A DNA stretch of 64,000 nt from Clostridium lacusfryxellense. Lineage in GTDB: Bacteria; Bacillota; Clostridia; Clostridiales; Clostridiaceae. This document shows, one piece after another, positions 43,676-53,996 of this stretch. Positions within the stretch are counted from its first letter, which is position 1; every line of letters starts with the position of its first letter. The stretch lies in NCBI RefSeq assembly GCF_018861735.1, contig NZ_JAHLEB010000009.1:1-64000 (forward strand), given 5' to 3'. Both the position numbers and the translations under genes were made by a program. Below the pieces are notes generated by a model. That model saw only the letters and a program-made list of their open reading frames with translations, ran no database searches and was not told where the DNA came from.

Positions 43676-44275
43676 ATGTACGAATATATAAAAGGGGTTT
43701 ATATAGGGATTTGCAAGGACTACATAGTAGTAGATAATAATGGTATGGGTTATAAAATATATACCTCCGGTAGTACTATGGCAAAAATGCCTAAACCAGG
43801 CGATAGTGTATTGTTATATATAAAACAAATTGTTAGAGAAGATTTTATTGGATTGTATGGATTTCTAACAAAAGATGAGATAGAGATGTTTAGTCTTGTA
43901 ATCAGCATAAATGGAGTTGGGTCAAAAGCTGGATTATCACTACTCTCCATTTGTAGCGTTTCAAATTTAAAATATGCTATTGTATCGGGAGATGAAAAAA
44001 CATTAATACGAGCACCCGGCATAGGTAAGAAAATAGCGCAAAGGCTAATTTTAGAGCTTAGAGAAAAAATACATATTGAGCAGTCTGTTTCTAATAGCTT
44101 ATCGCAAATATCAGGTATTGATATAGCTGAAGATAGAAAAATTATAGAAGTTCTAGGAGCTCTTATTTCACTTGGATATTCTGAAAAGGAAGCTGAAAAG
44201 GCAATAAAAGATATAAACAAAGAACAATCACTTGAAAATATGATTAAAGATTGTTTGAAATATTTGATGAACTAG
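43676..44275 (+). CDS. ruvA: Holliday junction branch migration protein RuvA
   Basis: 199 residues, normal length. It binds four-way DNA junctions and loads RuvB. The N-terminal OB fold (MYEYIKGVYIGICKDYIVV), the helix-hairpin-helix region (VISINGVGSKAGLSLLS and APGIGKKIAQRLILEL) and the C-terminal three-helix RuvB-binding domain are all visible. The frame stays open upstream to TTG 43619, but AAGGAGGGG sits just before ATG 43676, which is the true start. ruvB follows by 15 bases. Confidence 0.96.
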   Translation: MYEYIKGVYIGICKDYIVVDNNGMGYKIYTSGSTMAKMPKPGDSVLLYIKQIVREDFIGLYGFLTKDEIEMFSLVISINGVGSKAGLSLLSICSVSNLKYAIVSGDEKTLIRAPGIGKKIAQRLILELREKIHIEQSVSNSLSQISGIDIAEDRKIIEVLGALISLGYSEKEAEKAIKDINKEQSLENMIKDCLKYLMN

Positions 44276-44290
44276 GGTGGGGTGTATATT

Positions 44291-45295
44291 ATGGATAATA
44301 CTGAGGATAGAATTATTACTTCATCGGTCATTGAAGAAGATATAGATGCAGAATATTCCTTAAGGCCCAAAAAACTTAGCGAATATATTGGCCAATCAAA
44401 GATAAAAGAAAAATTAAATATATTTATTAAAGCGGCTCAAAATAGAGAAGAAGCACTTGATCATGTTCTTTTATATGGTCCACCAGGACTTGGAAAAACA
44501 ACACTTGCGAATATTATTGCACGAGAAATGAAGGGAAATTTAAAAGTTACTTCGGGACCGGCAATCGAAAGGGCTGGAGATTTAGCAGCCATTTTAACCA
44601 GTTTGAGTGATTATGATGTTCTTTTTATTGATGAAATACATAGGCTAAACAGATCTATAGAAGAAATACTATATCCTGCAATGGAAGACTATGCACTAGA
44701 TATTGTAATAGGTAAGGGAGCATCAGCAAAATCAATAAGGCTTGATTTACCTAAATTTACACTTATTGGTGCGACTACTAGAGTTGGATTGTTAACAGCA
44801 CCTCTTCGTGATAGATTTGGAGTTTTAAGTGCCATGGAATATTATACGCAAAGCGAGTTAAAAGAAATAGTAATCCGCTCAGCAGCTATTTTAAAGGTTG
44901 ATATCACAAAAGATGCAGCAGTTGAAATAGCAAGACGTTCAAGGGGTACTCCGAGGATTGCTAATCGGTTGCTTAAGCGTGTGCGAGATTATTGTGATGT
45001 TAAGGGCAATGGAATTATTGACTTAAAATTAGCAAAGGCAGCTTGTATTCTTCTTGAAATAGATGATCAAGGTTTTGATAGAATAGATAATAAAATGCTC
45101 GGAGCTATTATAGATAATTTTAACGGCGGACCAGTAGGTATAGAGACTTTAGCATATTTTATAGGCGAAGAAATAGGAACGCTTGAAGATGTCTATGAGC
45201 CTTATTTAATTCAAAAGGGTTTTATAATAAGAACCCCTAGGGGAAGAATAGCGTCAGATAAGGCATATGAGCATTTAAATAGAGAAAGGGTGTAA
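44291..45295 (+). CDS. ruvB: Holliday junction branch migration ATPase RuvB
   Basis: 334 residues. AAA+ motor that drives branch migration with RuvA. Walker [12 protein letters not shown], Walker [10 protein letters not shown], sensor 1 [10 protein letters not shown], and a C-terminal winged helix ending [15 protein letters not shown]. The frame opens at GTG 44282, but that is part of the SD region (GGTGGGG); ATG 44291 is chosen. queA starts 5 bases after its stop. Confidence 0.97.
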   Translation: MDNTEDRIITSSVIEEDIDAEYSLRPKKLSEYIGQSKIKEKLNIFIKAAQNREEALDHVLLYGPPGLGKTTLANIIAREMKGNLKVTSGPAIERAGDLAAILTSLSDYDVLFIDEIHRLNRSIEEILYPAMEDYALDIVIGKGASAKSIRLDLPKFTLIGATTRVGLLTAPLRDRFGVLSAMEYYTQSELKEIVIRSAAILKVDITKDAAVEIARRSRGTPRIANRLLKRVRDYCDVKGNGIIDLKLAKAACILLEIDDQGFDRIDNKMLGAIIDNFNGGPVGIETLAYFIGEEIGTLEDVYEPYLIQKGFIIRTPRGRIASDKAYEHLNRERV

Positions 45296-45300
45296 TTTTT

Positions 45301-46326
45301 TTGAAAGTAAAGGATTTTTATTTTGATTTACCAAAGGAGCTAATTGCTCAACATCCAGTTGAAAAAAGGGATGAGTCAAGGCTTATGGTTGTTAATAAAA
45401 CCAGTAAAGAAATAGAACATAAACATTTTAAAAATATAATAGAGTATTTAAACCCTGGAGATTGTTTAGTATTAAATGATACTAGGGTTTTGCCTGCCAG
45501 GCTCCTAGGAGTTCGCGAAGGAACTGGAGGTAAAATGGAATTTCTTCTTTTAAGAAGAATAGATATTAACCAATGGGAAACATTAGTTAAACCAGGAAAA
45601 AAAGCAGTTATTGGATCTAGGTTTATTTTTGGAAATGGAGAGCTAAAAGCAAAAGTTATAAGCTTTTCTGACGGCGGAAGTAGAATTGTGGAATTTGAAT
45701 ATGATGGGATATTTGAAGAAGTTTTAGATAGACTTGGAGAGATGCCACTACCACCATATATAACTGAGAAGTTAAAAGATAAGGAAAGATATCAGACAGT
45801 ATTCTCAAAAGAAGTAGGATCTGCTGCCGCGCCTACTGCAGGGCTTCATTTTACAAATGATTTACTAGAACAAATTAAAGCTAAAGGTATTGCAATTGCT
45901 TTTGTAACACTACATGTAGGCCTTGGAACTTTTAGGCCTGTTAAAGCCGAGGTTGTAGAAGAGCATGAAATGCATTCAGAACATTATATGTTAAGTGCGC
46001 AGGCAGCAAATACAATAAATAAAGCTAAAGAAAATGGTGGAAGAGTTATTGCTGTAGGTACCACTTCTAATAGAACACTTGAGAGTATAGCAGATGAGAA
46101 TGCTAGAGTATGTGAAAAATCTGGATGGACAGACATCTTTATTTATCCTGGATATAAATTTAAAATTGTTGATGCATTAATAACTAATTTTCATCTTCCA
46201 GAATCAACATTAATAATGCTTGTAAGTGCGTTTGCAGGTCAAGATTTAGTTATGGGTGCGTATGATACTGCTGTAAAAGAAAAATATAGATTCTTTAGTT
46301 TTGGAGACGCAATGTTTTTATACTAG
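45301..46326 (+). CDS. queA: S-adenosylmethionine:tRNA ribosyltransferase-isomerase QueA
   Basis: 341 residues. It transfers ribose from SAM to 7-aminomethyl-7-deazaguanine in tRNA to form epoxyqueuosine. Conserved blocks [41 protein letters not shown] and [10 protein letters not shown] are present (the first read in parts). It starts at TTG 45301; the protein then begins [11 protein letters not shown] as usual. It is next to tgt in the standard ruvAB-queA-tgt-yajC order, so queuosine synthesis from the preQ1 stage is encoded here. Confidence 0.96.
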   Translation: MKVKDFYFDLPKELIAQHPVEKRDESRLMVVNKTSKEIEHKHFKNIIEYLNPGDCLVLNDTRVLPARLLGVREGTGGKMEFLLLRRIDINQWETLVKPGKKAVIGSRFIFGNGELKAKVISFSDGGSRIVEFEYDGIFEEVLDRLGEMPLPPYITEKLKDKERYQTVFSKEVGSAAAPTAGLHFTNDLLEQIKAKGIAIAFVTLHVGLGTFRPVKAEVVEEHEMHSEHYMLSAQAANTINKAKENGGRVIAVGTTSNRTLESIADENARVCEKSGWTDIFIYPGYKFKIVDALITNFHLPESTLIMLVSAFAGQDLVMGAYDTAVKEKYRFFSFGDAMFLY

Positions 46327-46349
46327 TGAGTAATTAGTGGAATAAATAA

Positions 46350-47510
<1,161 letters not shown>

Positions 47511-47628
47511 AATTAATTATTTAATATAATATGATTTACTTATAAAAGTAGTTCTCTAGGGATATATTTTTATGAGAAAATTATTTTATTATATGATTTT
47601 AAAATAATATCGAAGGGAGGGTACATAC

Positions 47629-47922
47629 ATGCAATCAATAGGAACTTTATTACCTTTAATATTAATGCTCGCAGTGTTTTATCTAGTAATATTTATACCA
47701 GAAAACAAAAGAAAGAAAAAATATGCTGCACTTTTAAATAATTTAAAAGTAAATGATGAAGTAATGACTAAGGGCGGTATAATTGGAAAAATCATTAATA
47801 TTCAAGATGATTACATTATATTAGAAAGTGGTCCAGACAGAACTAGAATTAAACTTTCAAAAAGCGGTATAGGAACTGTTATAAGTATAGACAGTGCAGA
47901 AGTAGTAGTAGAGAAAAAATAG
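47629..47922 (+). CDS. yajC: Preprotein translocase subunit YajC
   Basis: 97 residues: one N-terminal membrane segment (about 6-24), a basic linker (PENKRKKKYAALLNNL) and a small beta domain (VMTKGGIIGKIINI). YajC associates with SecDF, which is encoded 2.1 kb downstream. Usual length. SD GAAGGGAGGG. Confidence 0.93.
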   Translation: MQSIGTLLPLILMLAVFYLVIFIPENKRKKKYAALLNNLKVNDEVMTKGGIIGKIINIQDDYIILESGPDRTRIKLSKSGIGTVISIDSAEVVVEKK

Positions 47923-47939
47923 AGATTTAAGTAATAAAA

Positions 47940-48011
47940 CCCCCTTTTTAATCATAATTTATATTATGGATTTTAATTAAAAATAAATTTGTTAAGATTT
48001 AAAAAAGGGGG
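47940..48011 (+). promoter_or_regulatory. Long-range hairpin that would mask the next gene's ribosome binding site
   Basis: CCCCCTTTTT (47940-47949) is complementary to AAAAAGGGGG (48002-48011), whose Gs are the SD of the gene starting at 48019. A smaller AT-rich stem (ATCATAAT/ATTATGGAT) can form inside. Folding would block translation. Confidence 0.55.
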
Positions 48012-48018
48012 AATTTAC

Positions 48019-48387
48019 ATGGAAAATAAATTAAAATATTCTTGTGCTGGCGAAGGTGTATTTAGGTCTGCTATTTTAACTTTAATAGTATTAGTAATTT
48101 ATTCAGTTATAACAACCTATTTACCTGCTAGTATGAAGGTAACATCTGTTTTTTATATTATAATAACATTAGTTAGTGTTCTTTACGGATCAATTTTTGC
48201 TGCAAAAAAAGCAGGGGAAAAAGGTTGGCTCATGGGCATTTTAGTTGCAATAACTTACATGGTAGTTTTATACCTAGTAAAGGTATTTGGTGGTGGAAGT
48301 GCAGCTATAGGCATGCGAGAGGTAGTAAGAACTGCATTAGCACTAAGTATAGGTGCTTTGTCTGGGATGCTTGGAATAAATTTATAA
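48019..48387 (+). CDS. TIGR04086-type small membrane protein
   Basis: 122 residues with four hydrophobic segments (about 14-35, 42-62, 69-92 and 98-120) and short loops; SIGALSGMLGINL at the end. This family lies between yajC and the SCIFF genes in many clostridia, and its function is unknown. The frame opens at TTG 47989, but AAAAAAGGGGG lies 8 bases before ATG 48019, the true start. That SD can pair with a C-rich stretch 60 bases upstream. Confidence 0.82.
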   Translation: MENKLKYSCAGEGVFRSAILTLIVLVIYSVITTYLPASMKVTSVFYIIITLVSVLYGSIFAAKKAGEKGWLMGILVAITYMVVLYLVKVFGGGSAAIGMREVVRTALALSIGALSGMLGINL

Positions 48388-48393
48388 GAACTC

Positions 48394-48422
48394 TTTATTT
48401 ACCTATGAAATTATGATATAAT
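48394..48422 (+). promoter_or_regulatory. Promoter of scfA with an extended -10
   Basis: TTTATT (48394-48399), 17 bases, TATAAT (48417-48422) preceded by TGA (extended -10). The transcript would start about 27 bases before scfA. Confidence 0.55.
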
Positions 48423-48455
48423 AACACGGAAACTTTATGATATGGAGGAATAAAT

Positions 48456-48593
48456 ATGAAACATATAAAAACTATAAGTGCTGCAACAATTAAAGATAGC
48501 TTAAAAAAACCAGGATGCAAAGAATGTGCTAATTCATGTCAATCAGCATGCAAAACTTCTTGCACTGTAGCTAACTTAGCTTGTGAAAATTAA
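48456..48593 (+). CDS. scfA: SCIFF ranthipeptide precursor (six cysteines in forty-five residues)
   Basis: Exactly 45 residues, with six cysteines at 21, 24, 28, 32, 36 and 43, matching the SCIFF family (MKHIKTISAAT start, SCQSACKTSCTV core). SCIFF peptides are nearly universal in Clostridia; the partner radical SAM enzyme forms thioether links from cysteine sulfur to another residue. The product's role is unsettled; quorum-type signalling has been proposed. GGAGG lies 7 bases before the ATG. An 8-bp hairpin separates it from scfB. Confidence 0.97.
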   Translation: MKHIKTISAATIKDSLKKPGCKECANSCQSACKTSCTVANLACEN

Positions 48594-48606
48594 TATAATT
48601 AAGTGA

Positions 48607-48630
48607 GCAGTAACTAGGGTTACTGCTTTA
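48607..48630 (+). terminator. Intercistronic hairpin between scfA and scfB
   Basis: GCAGTAAC (48607-48614) and GTTACTGC (48619-48626) with a TAGG loop, then TTTAAATTT. The short T-run suggests partial termination or an RNA end that stabilises the peptide message, giving more scfA than scfB. Confidence 0.6.
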
Positions 48631-48652
48631 AATTTAGTTAGGAGGAAATACA

Positions 48653-50017
48653 TTGTCAATAATTCATAAATTCATTCAAGATGGTGAATATTATGTAATT
48701 GATATAAATTCTGGATCACTACACGTAGTTGATGAAATGGTTTATGATCTTTTGGATAATAATTCACTTAGAAAAAAAGAAGAACTAATAGAAAGTTTTA
48801 AAAATAAATACACAGTAGAAGATATTGATGAAGCGTATAACGAAATTCAAAGTTTAATTAAGGGAGATCTGTTATACACAAAAGATTTATATGAAGCAAT
48901 TGCAAAAAGTGGTGGAGAATCAGAACCATACATAAAGGCACTTTGCCTGAATATAATACACGACTGTAACTTACGATGTAAGTACTGTTTTGCTGATGAG
49001 GGTGAGTATCATGGTGCTAGAAAAGCAATGTCCGTAGAAGTTGGAATGAAGGCAATAGATTTCGTTTTAAAAAATTCTGGGCCAAGAAAAAATATTGAGA
49101 TAGATTTATTCGGTGGAGAACCACTTATGGCTTTCGATATGATAAAAGAAATAGTTGAATATGCAAAAGTTCAAGAAAAAATCTATAAAAAAGTTATTAG
49201 ATTTACAATGACAACTAATGCTACATTACTTAATGATGAAATTATGAAATATTTAGATGAGAATATGGGTAATATAGTACTTAGCATAGATGGTAGAAAA
49301 TCTATTAATGATAAAGTTAGGGTAAAAGTGGATGGAAGCGGGTCCTATGATAGAATACTTCCAAACATAAAAAAAATGGTTGATATGAGAGATAAGTCAA
49401 AAGCTTATTATGTCAGAGGAACCTTCACTAGAGAGAATACAGATTTTTATGAAGATGTAAAACATATGGCAGATTTAGGTTTTAAAGAAATATCTATAGA
49501 ACCTGTAGTTTTACCAGACGAACATGAACTTTCAATTAGAGAAGAAGACTTACCAGTTATTTTTGAGCAATATGATAAGTTATATGCGGACATGCTTCAA
49601 AGACATAAGGATGGAACTAGCTTTAAGTTTTATCACTTTAATATAGATCTTCAAGGTGGACCATGTGTTTATAAGAGAATTTCTGGATGTGGAGCCGGTC
49701 ATGAATATATAGCAGTTACTCCAGATGGTGATATATATCCCTGTCATCAGTTTGTAGGTAATAAAGATTTCTTAATGGGAGATATATATAACGGAATTCA
49801 TAACACAGAAATGGTAAAAGAATTTAAAGAAGCACATATATATAATAAACCTAAATGCACCGATTGTTGGGCTAAATTTTATTGTAGTGGTGGATGTCAA
49901 GCAAATAATTTTAATTTTAATGGAGATATGCATATTCCTTATGAAATTGGATGCAAGATGCAAAAGAAGAGGATAGAGTGCGCTATAGCATTAAAGACTA
50001 AAACTATGAATAAATGA
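48653..50017 (+). CDS. scfB: SCIFF maturase, radical SAM/SPASM thioether synthase
   Basis: 454 residues. The N-terminal ~85 residues form the peptide-recognition (RRE-like) region. The radical SAM motif CNLRCKYC is near residue 105. The SPASM part has many cysteines (CGAGHEYIAVTPDGDIYPCHQF, read in parts, then CTDCWAKFYCSGGC). It binds auxiliary Fe-S clusters and cross-links the ScfA cysteines. It starts at TTG 48653 with GGAGG 7 bases upstream. Standard pair with scfA. Confidence 0.95.
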   Translation: MSIIHKFIQDGEYYVIDINSGSLHVVDEMVYDLLDNNSLRKKEELIESFKNKYTVEDIDEAYNEIQSLIKGDLLYTKDLYEAIAKSGGESEPYIKALCLNIIHDCNLRCKYCFADEGEYHGARKAMSVEVGMKAIDFVLKNSGPRKNIEIDLFGGEPLMAFDMIKEIVEYAKVQEKIYKKVIRFTMTTNATLLNDEIMKYLDENMGNIVLSIDGRKSINDKVRVKVDGSGSYDRILPNIKKMVDMRDKSKAYYVRGTFTRENTDFYEDVKHMADLGFKEISIEPVVLPDEHELSIREEDLPVIFEQYDKLYADMLQRHKDGTSFKFYHFNIDLQGGPCVYKRISGCGAGHEYIAVTPDGDIYPCHQFVGNKDFLMGDIYNGIHNTEMVKEFKEAHIYNKPKCTDCWAKFYCSGGCQANNFNFNGDMHIPYEIGCKMQKKRIECAIALKTKTMNK

Positions 50018-50096
50018 TTGAAATTACCTAATATTGACTAATTTTTTTATTCATAATATAATAAAAATATTGAATAAGCAGCGAAGGGGGATAAAG

Positions 50097-51335
50097 ATGA
50101 AAAAGAAGAAAAGCATGATACTTTTTTTACTTAGTGTTTTAGTTGTTGGAATATTAGCATTTACAGGATTTCATGGAATTAAAATAGGAGCTTACAGAAT
50201 TAAACCATTTACTGAAACTATAAATAGAGGGTTAGATCTGCAGGGCGGAATTTCTATATTAGAAGAAGTTCAAGGAAGTAAAGTTGACCAAAAAACCTTA
50301 GACCGAGCGATTGAACTTATTTCTATGAGAATTAACAAAATGGGAGTTAGTGAAACACTAGTTGCCAAAGAAGGAGAAAAGAGAATTAGAATTGAGATAC
50401 CAGGTAAATTTGAGTCAAAAGAGATTCTTGACACAGTTGCAAAGTCAGGTGAACTTAAATTTGTTGGTCCTGATAAAGTAACAATTCTTACTGGAAAAGA
50501 TATAAAAGATGCTACTGCATACTTAGATAACGACAATAAACCCACTATTGGGCTTGAATTTAATGATGCAGGAAAGAAAAAATTTGCAGTTGCAACCCAA
50601 AAATTTATAGGTCAAGCAATTACTATTTATATGGATGCTGATGAGTTAACAAATCCTACTGTCGAGGCTGTTATAACTGACGGTAAGGCTACTATTTCAG
50701 GAAGTGAGACACTTGAAGTAGCAACAACAAAAGCTCAAATTATTAAATCAGGAGCATTGCCAGTTACTTTAAAAGCTGTTTCTGTTAAAACTGTTGGTGC
50801 TACTTTAGGGTCAAATGCATTAGCATTAAGTATGAAGGCTGGAGCTATAGGAATATTATTTATATTAATATTTATGCTTTTATATTATAGGGCACCTGGA
50901 ATGATTGCAGATATATCTTTAATTTTATACGTAGTTTTATTGTTAGGTGCATTCACAGCAATAAATGCAACTTTGACACTTTCAGGTATAGCAGGATTTC
51001 TACTTACAGTTGGTATGGCAGTAGATGCTAATGTGTTAATATTTGAGCGAATAAAAGAAGAACTTAAAACTGGAAAATCTATAAAATCTTCTGTAGATTC
51101 GGGTTTTCATAGAGCATTGTCATCAATATTAGATTCAAATATTACAACAATAATTGCAGGATTAGTTCTGTACACTGTTGGAACAGGAGCAGTAAAAGGC
51201 TTTGCATTAACTCTTATGATTGGTATAGTTATAAGTGTGTTCACAGCACTTACTTGCACTAAATTCTTATTAAAATTAGCAGTTGAAATGGGACTCTTAA
51301 GTAAGTTATCTCATTTTGGCGTGAAGAGGGGGTAA
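50097..51335 (+). CDS. secD: Protein translocase subunit SecD
   Basis: 412 residues: membrane anchor (about 7-25), periplasmic-type P1 domain (GLDLQGGISILEEVQG), then five membrane segments with VGMAVDANVLIFERIKEEL and the GTGAVKGFALTLMIGI end. It drives late steps of protein export with SecF. The frame opens at TTG 50034, but GAAGGGGG lies before ATG 50097, the true start. secF begins 4 bases after its stop. Confidence 0.96.
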   Translation: MKKKKSMILFLLSVLVVGILAFTGFHGIKIGAYRIKPFTETINRGLDLQGGISILEEVQGSKVDQKTLDRAIELISMRINKMGVSETLVAKEGEKRIRIEIPGKFESKEILDTVAKSGELKFVGPDKVTILTGKDIKDATAYLDNDNKPTIGLEFNDAGKKKFAVATQKFIGQAITIYMDADELTNPTVEAVITDGKATISGSETLEVATTKAQIIKSGALPVTLKAVSVKTVGATLGSNALALSMKAGAIGILFILIFMLLYYRAPGMIADISLILYVVLLLGAFTAINATLTLSGIAGFLLTVGMAVDANVLIFERIKEELKTGKSIKSSVDSGFHRALSSILDSNITTIIAGLVLYTVGTGAVKGFALTLMIGIVISVFTALTCTKFLLKLAVEMGLLSKLSHFGVKRG

Positions 51336-51339
51336 ACAT

Positions 51340-52206
51340 ATGCTAAAGATAGTTGAAAAAACTAAAATAATGTTTGCTATATCTCTATTCATAATTGTAA
51401 TAGGGATGGGATTCTTAGCAACAAGAGGTTTGAACTTAGGTATTGATTTCACTGGTGGAGCAGTACTTAATGTAAGTATGAACCAAGAATTTAAAAAAGC
51501 AGATGTAGATAAAATAATAGATAAGTACGCAAAGAATCAGTATTTATCAAAAACAGTAGATGATGGTAAAGATTACGAGGTAACTATAAAAAGCGATGCA
51601 CTTACTGCTGATGAAATAGCAACAATGGTGAAAGAAATTAAAACTCAGTTTAAATCTAGTGAATTAGCTTCACAAGATACTACCGGTGCATCAGTTGGTA
51701 GTGAATTAAAGTCCAAAGCCGTACTTGCTTTAATCATTGCAGTAATTTGTATGCTTGTGTATATTGGTTTTAGATTTGAATTTAAATTTGCAACTGCAGC
51801 TATAATTGCATTATTGCACGATGTTTTAATTACACTTGGAGTTTATGCAGTTTTTCAAATACCAGTAAATGCAACATTTATAGCAGCTATTCTTACTATA
51901 ATTGGTTATTCCATTAATGATACTATAGTTATATTTGATAGAATAAGAGAAAATCAGAAGAAAATGAGAAAAGCTTCTATAGATCAAATTACTAATGAGA
52001 GTATTACCGAGACTATGCCAAGGTCTATAAATACAGTTGCTACAACATTATTTACTATAGTTGCAGTATATGTATTTGTACCATCAATTAGAGATCTTAG
52101 TTTACCTTTAATTATAGGTATATTAGTTGGATGTTATTCTTCAATCTTTATAGCAAGTCCTGTTTGGGTGATTCTTAAGAAAAGAAATAAGAAAGCCACA
52201 ACATAA
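51340..52206 (+). CDS. secF: Protein translocase subunit SecF
   Basis: 288 residues: first membrane segment, GIDFTGGAVLNVSM, then five membrane segments with IGYSINDTIVIFDRIREN and MPRSINTVATTLFTI, all typical. SecD and SecF are separate proteins here, unlike the fused SecDF of B. subtilis. SD GAGGGGG. A terminator follows at 52229. Confidence 0.96.
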   Translation: MLKIVEKTKIMFAISLFIIVIGMGFLATRGLNLGIDFTGGAVLNVSMNQEFKKADVDKIIDKYAKNQYLSKTVDDGKDYEVTIKSDALTADEIATMVKEIKTQFKSSELASQDTTGASVGSELKSKAVLALIIAVICMLVYIGFRFEFKFATAAIIALLHDVLITLGVYAVFQIPVNATFIAAILTIIGYSINDTIVIFDRIRENQKKMRKASIDQITNESITETMPRSINTVATTLFTIVAVYVFVPSIRDLSLPLIIGILVGCYSSIFIASPVWVILKKRNKKATT

Positions 52207-52228
52207 AAAAAATAATTAAAATTAAAGA

Positions 52229-52268
52229 CAAAGAAGTAGGATGTATTAATTACTTCTTTGCCTTTTTT
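52229..52268 (+). terminator. Terminator after secF
   Basis: CAAAGAAGTA (52229-52238) and TACTTCTTTG (52251-52260), loop 12 nt, then CCTTTTTT. Confidence 0.8.
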
Positions 52269-52342
52269 ATTTATATAACAGAAAATATTACATATAATAA
52301 GTTATCTATTATTAAGATTTATAGTAACATCGAGGAGTTTTT

Positions 52343-53245
52343 ATGGTGGATCGTCTTAAAAACATGCAAAAGAATAATAAAAATAGGTTCATAGATTTTA
52401 ATATGTATAATCCATTTTTATTAAAAGGAATGGATGATGCATTACATAGAATTATTAAAGCTATAAATGAAAGAGAAAAAATTGTCCTTTATGGTTTTTA
52501 TGATGTGGATAGTATTACGGCAATTTCCTTGCTTATGATTGTTCTTAAGTTTTTAAATGCTGATGTTGAGTATTTTATACCAGGTGAACTAAGTGAGTTC
52601 CGAAACTTAAATGAAAAAGATATTACCAGTCATATAAAATATCTAGGACCAGGACTTATAATTACATTAGGTTGTGGTATCAATTCTTCCCATGAAATAG
52701 AGTCATGTAAGGACATGGGAATCGACGTTATTATTACAGATTTTCACGAACCTATTAATTGTCCACCTGATACCATAGTTGTGAATCCAAAACAGAAGGG
52801 ATGCAATTACCCATTCAAGGGATTATGTGCTTGCGGAATGGCATTTAAACTTGCTCAGGCAATATCATCTTATTATAAAATGAAATCAATAAACAAATAT
52901 ATGGATTTGGTGATGATAGGTACAATTTATAGTAAAACGAAAATAGATGGTGAAATTAAAATACATGGTGAGAATAAAATAATAACACAAGAAGGTATAA
53001 AACAATTAAAAAACACCGAAAACTATGGAATATGCGCACTTTTAAAAACCCATAATATAGATGTAATTAATGAAGAGACAGTATCAAAGTTGGCATTGAA
53101 TGTAATGCCAACTATTAATTCTGTCGGAAGAATGGATAATGCTAAAATTGTTGTAGAGTTATTTATTACATCTGACAAAAATAGAGCACTACAAATATCA
53201 AAGTACTTAGATAATGAATCAAAAAACAGTCCCATGATGATTTAG
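52343..53245 (+). CDS. Truncated, catalytically degenerate RecJ-like protein
   Basis: 300 residues; ordinary RecJ has about 570-590. The N-terminal DHH-type fold is clearly RecJ: NPFLLKGMDDALHRIIKAI, then YPFKGLCACGMAFKLAQAI and NSVGRMDNAKIVVELF (late linker). Yet four of seven metal-binding positions are replaced: GDYDVDG is GFYDVDS (Asp to Phe52), VDCG is LGCG (Asp to Gly110), DHHE is DFHE (His to Phe134), GTIADV is GTIYSK (Asp to Ser197). The DHHA1 and OB domains are missing; the frame stops cleanly. It occupies the usual recJ place between secF and apt. The surviving fold residues argue for a kept, non-catalytic protein, but recent decay is possible. SD GAGGAG. Confidence 0.85.
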   Translation: MVDRLKNMQKNNKNRFIDFNMYNPFLLKGMDDALHRIIKAINEREKIVLYGFYDVDSITAISLLMIVLKFLNADVEYFIPGELSEFRNLNEKDITSHIKYLGPGLIITLGCGINSSHEIESCKDMGIDVIITDFHEPINCPPDTIVVNPKQKGCNYPFKGLCACGMAFKLAQAISSYYKMKSINKYMDLVMIGTIYSKTKIDGEIKIHGENKIITQEGIKQLKNTENYGICALLKTHNIDVINEETVSKLALNVMPTINSVGRMDNAKIVVELFITSDKNRALQISKYLDNESKNSPMMI

Positions 53246-53285
53246 TATAATATTACACATAATAAGTTACTTCATAATTTAAATA

Positions 53286-53315
53286 TTGCATATATAAGGC
53301 AATATATCATATAAT
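53286..53315 (+). promoter_or_regulatory. Promoter of apt
   Basis: TTGCAT (53286-53291), 18 bases, TATAAT (53310-53315). Confidence 0.65.
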
Positions 53316-53353
53316 AGAATATATAAAAAGCAAAATGAAATAATGAAAAGTTC

Positions 53354-53383
53354 ATCAAAGTTTATACTTTGATTTTATTTTAG
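53354..53383 (+). terminator. Terminator-like hairpin in the apt leader
   Basis: ATCAAAG (53354-53360) and CTTTGAT (53367-53373) with a 6-nt loop, then TTTATTTTA, ending just before the apt SD. It lies downstream of the apt promoter, so it may attenuate apt and not only end the RecJ-like message. Confidence 0.55.
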
Positions 53384-53394
53384 GGGGAATAACC

Positions 53395-53913
53395 ATGGAT
53401 TTAAAAAATAGTATAAGAATAATAGAAAATTTTCCGAAAGAAAACATTAGCTTTAAAGATATAACTACATTGCTTCAGGATGGCAACGTACTTAAATACA
53501 CTATAGATAGAATGGTATCTGATTTAAAGAATAAACAGATAGACGTTATCGTAGGACCTGAGGCAAGGGGTTTTTTGTTTGGTGTACCCGTGGCGTATGC
53601 CCTTGGAGCTGGATTTGTTCCAGTTAGAAAGCCTGGTAAGTTACCTTGCGACACTATTGAGATTGAGTACGAGCTCGAATACGGAACTGATAAACTTGAA
53701 ATCCATAAAGATGCAATTAAGCCTGGTCAAAAAGTAGCAATTGTAGATGATTTACTTGCCACTGGGGGTACAGTTGCAGCAGTCACAAAACTCATTGAGC
53801 AAATGGGTGGTGAAGTTGTTTCATTAAATTTTGTAATTGAATTAACCGAGCTTAATGGAAAAGAAAAGCTTAAAGGTTATCACATCGAGTCTCTTGTAAA
53901 GTACGACATATAA
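53395..53913 (+). CDS. apt: Adenine phosphoribosyltransferase
   Basis: 172 residues, normal length. It makes AMP from adenine and [19 protein letters not shown] at the start, [21 protein letters not shown] and the PRPP motif [13 protein letters not shown] are intact. AGGGGGAA SD. It has its own promoter and a hairpin in the leader. Beside relA, as in most Firmicutes. Confidence 0.96.
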   Translation: MDLKNSIRIIENFPKENISFKDITTLLQDGNVLKYTIDRMVSDLKNKQIDVIVGPEARGFLFGVPVAYALGAGFVPVRKPGKLPCDTIEIEYELEYGTDKLEIHKDAIKPGQKVAIVDDLLATGGTVAAVTKLIEQMGGEVVSLNFVIELTELNGKEKLKGYHIESLVKYDI

Positions 53914-53920
53914 ATTAAAA

Positions 53921-53949
53921 TTGCATAATTGTACAAAACATTATATAAT
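53921..53949 (+). promoter_or_regulatory. Promoter of relA
   Basis: TTGCAT (53921-53926), exactly 17 bases, TATAAT (53944-53949). Confidence 0.7.
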
Positions 53950-53964
53950 AGTTGTAAAAAGTAT

Positions 53965-53996
53965 AGGCTGGTTATAGAACCAGCCTTTAATTTTAG
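53965..53996 (+). terminator. Terminator-like hairpin in the relA leader
   Basis: AGGCTGGTT (53965-53973) and AACCAGCCT (53978-53986) with an ATAG loop, then TTTAATTTT. It would end apt transcripts, but it also lies just after the relA promoter start point and just before the relA SD. Confidence 0.7.

Noticed and set aside
50034-50096. TTG-started extension of SecD
   Set aside because: The strong GAAGGGGG serves ATG 50097, and the extra residues are not part of SecD.
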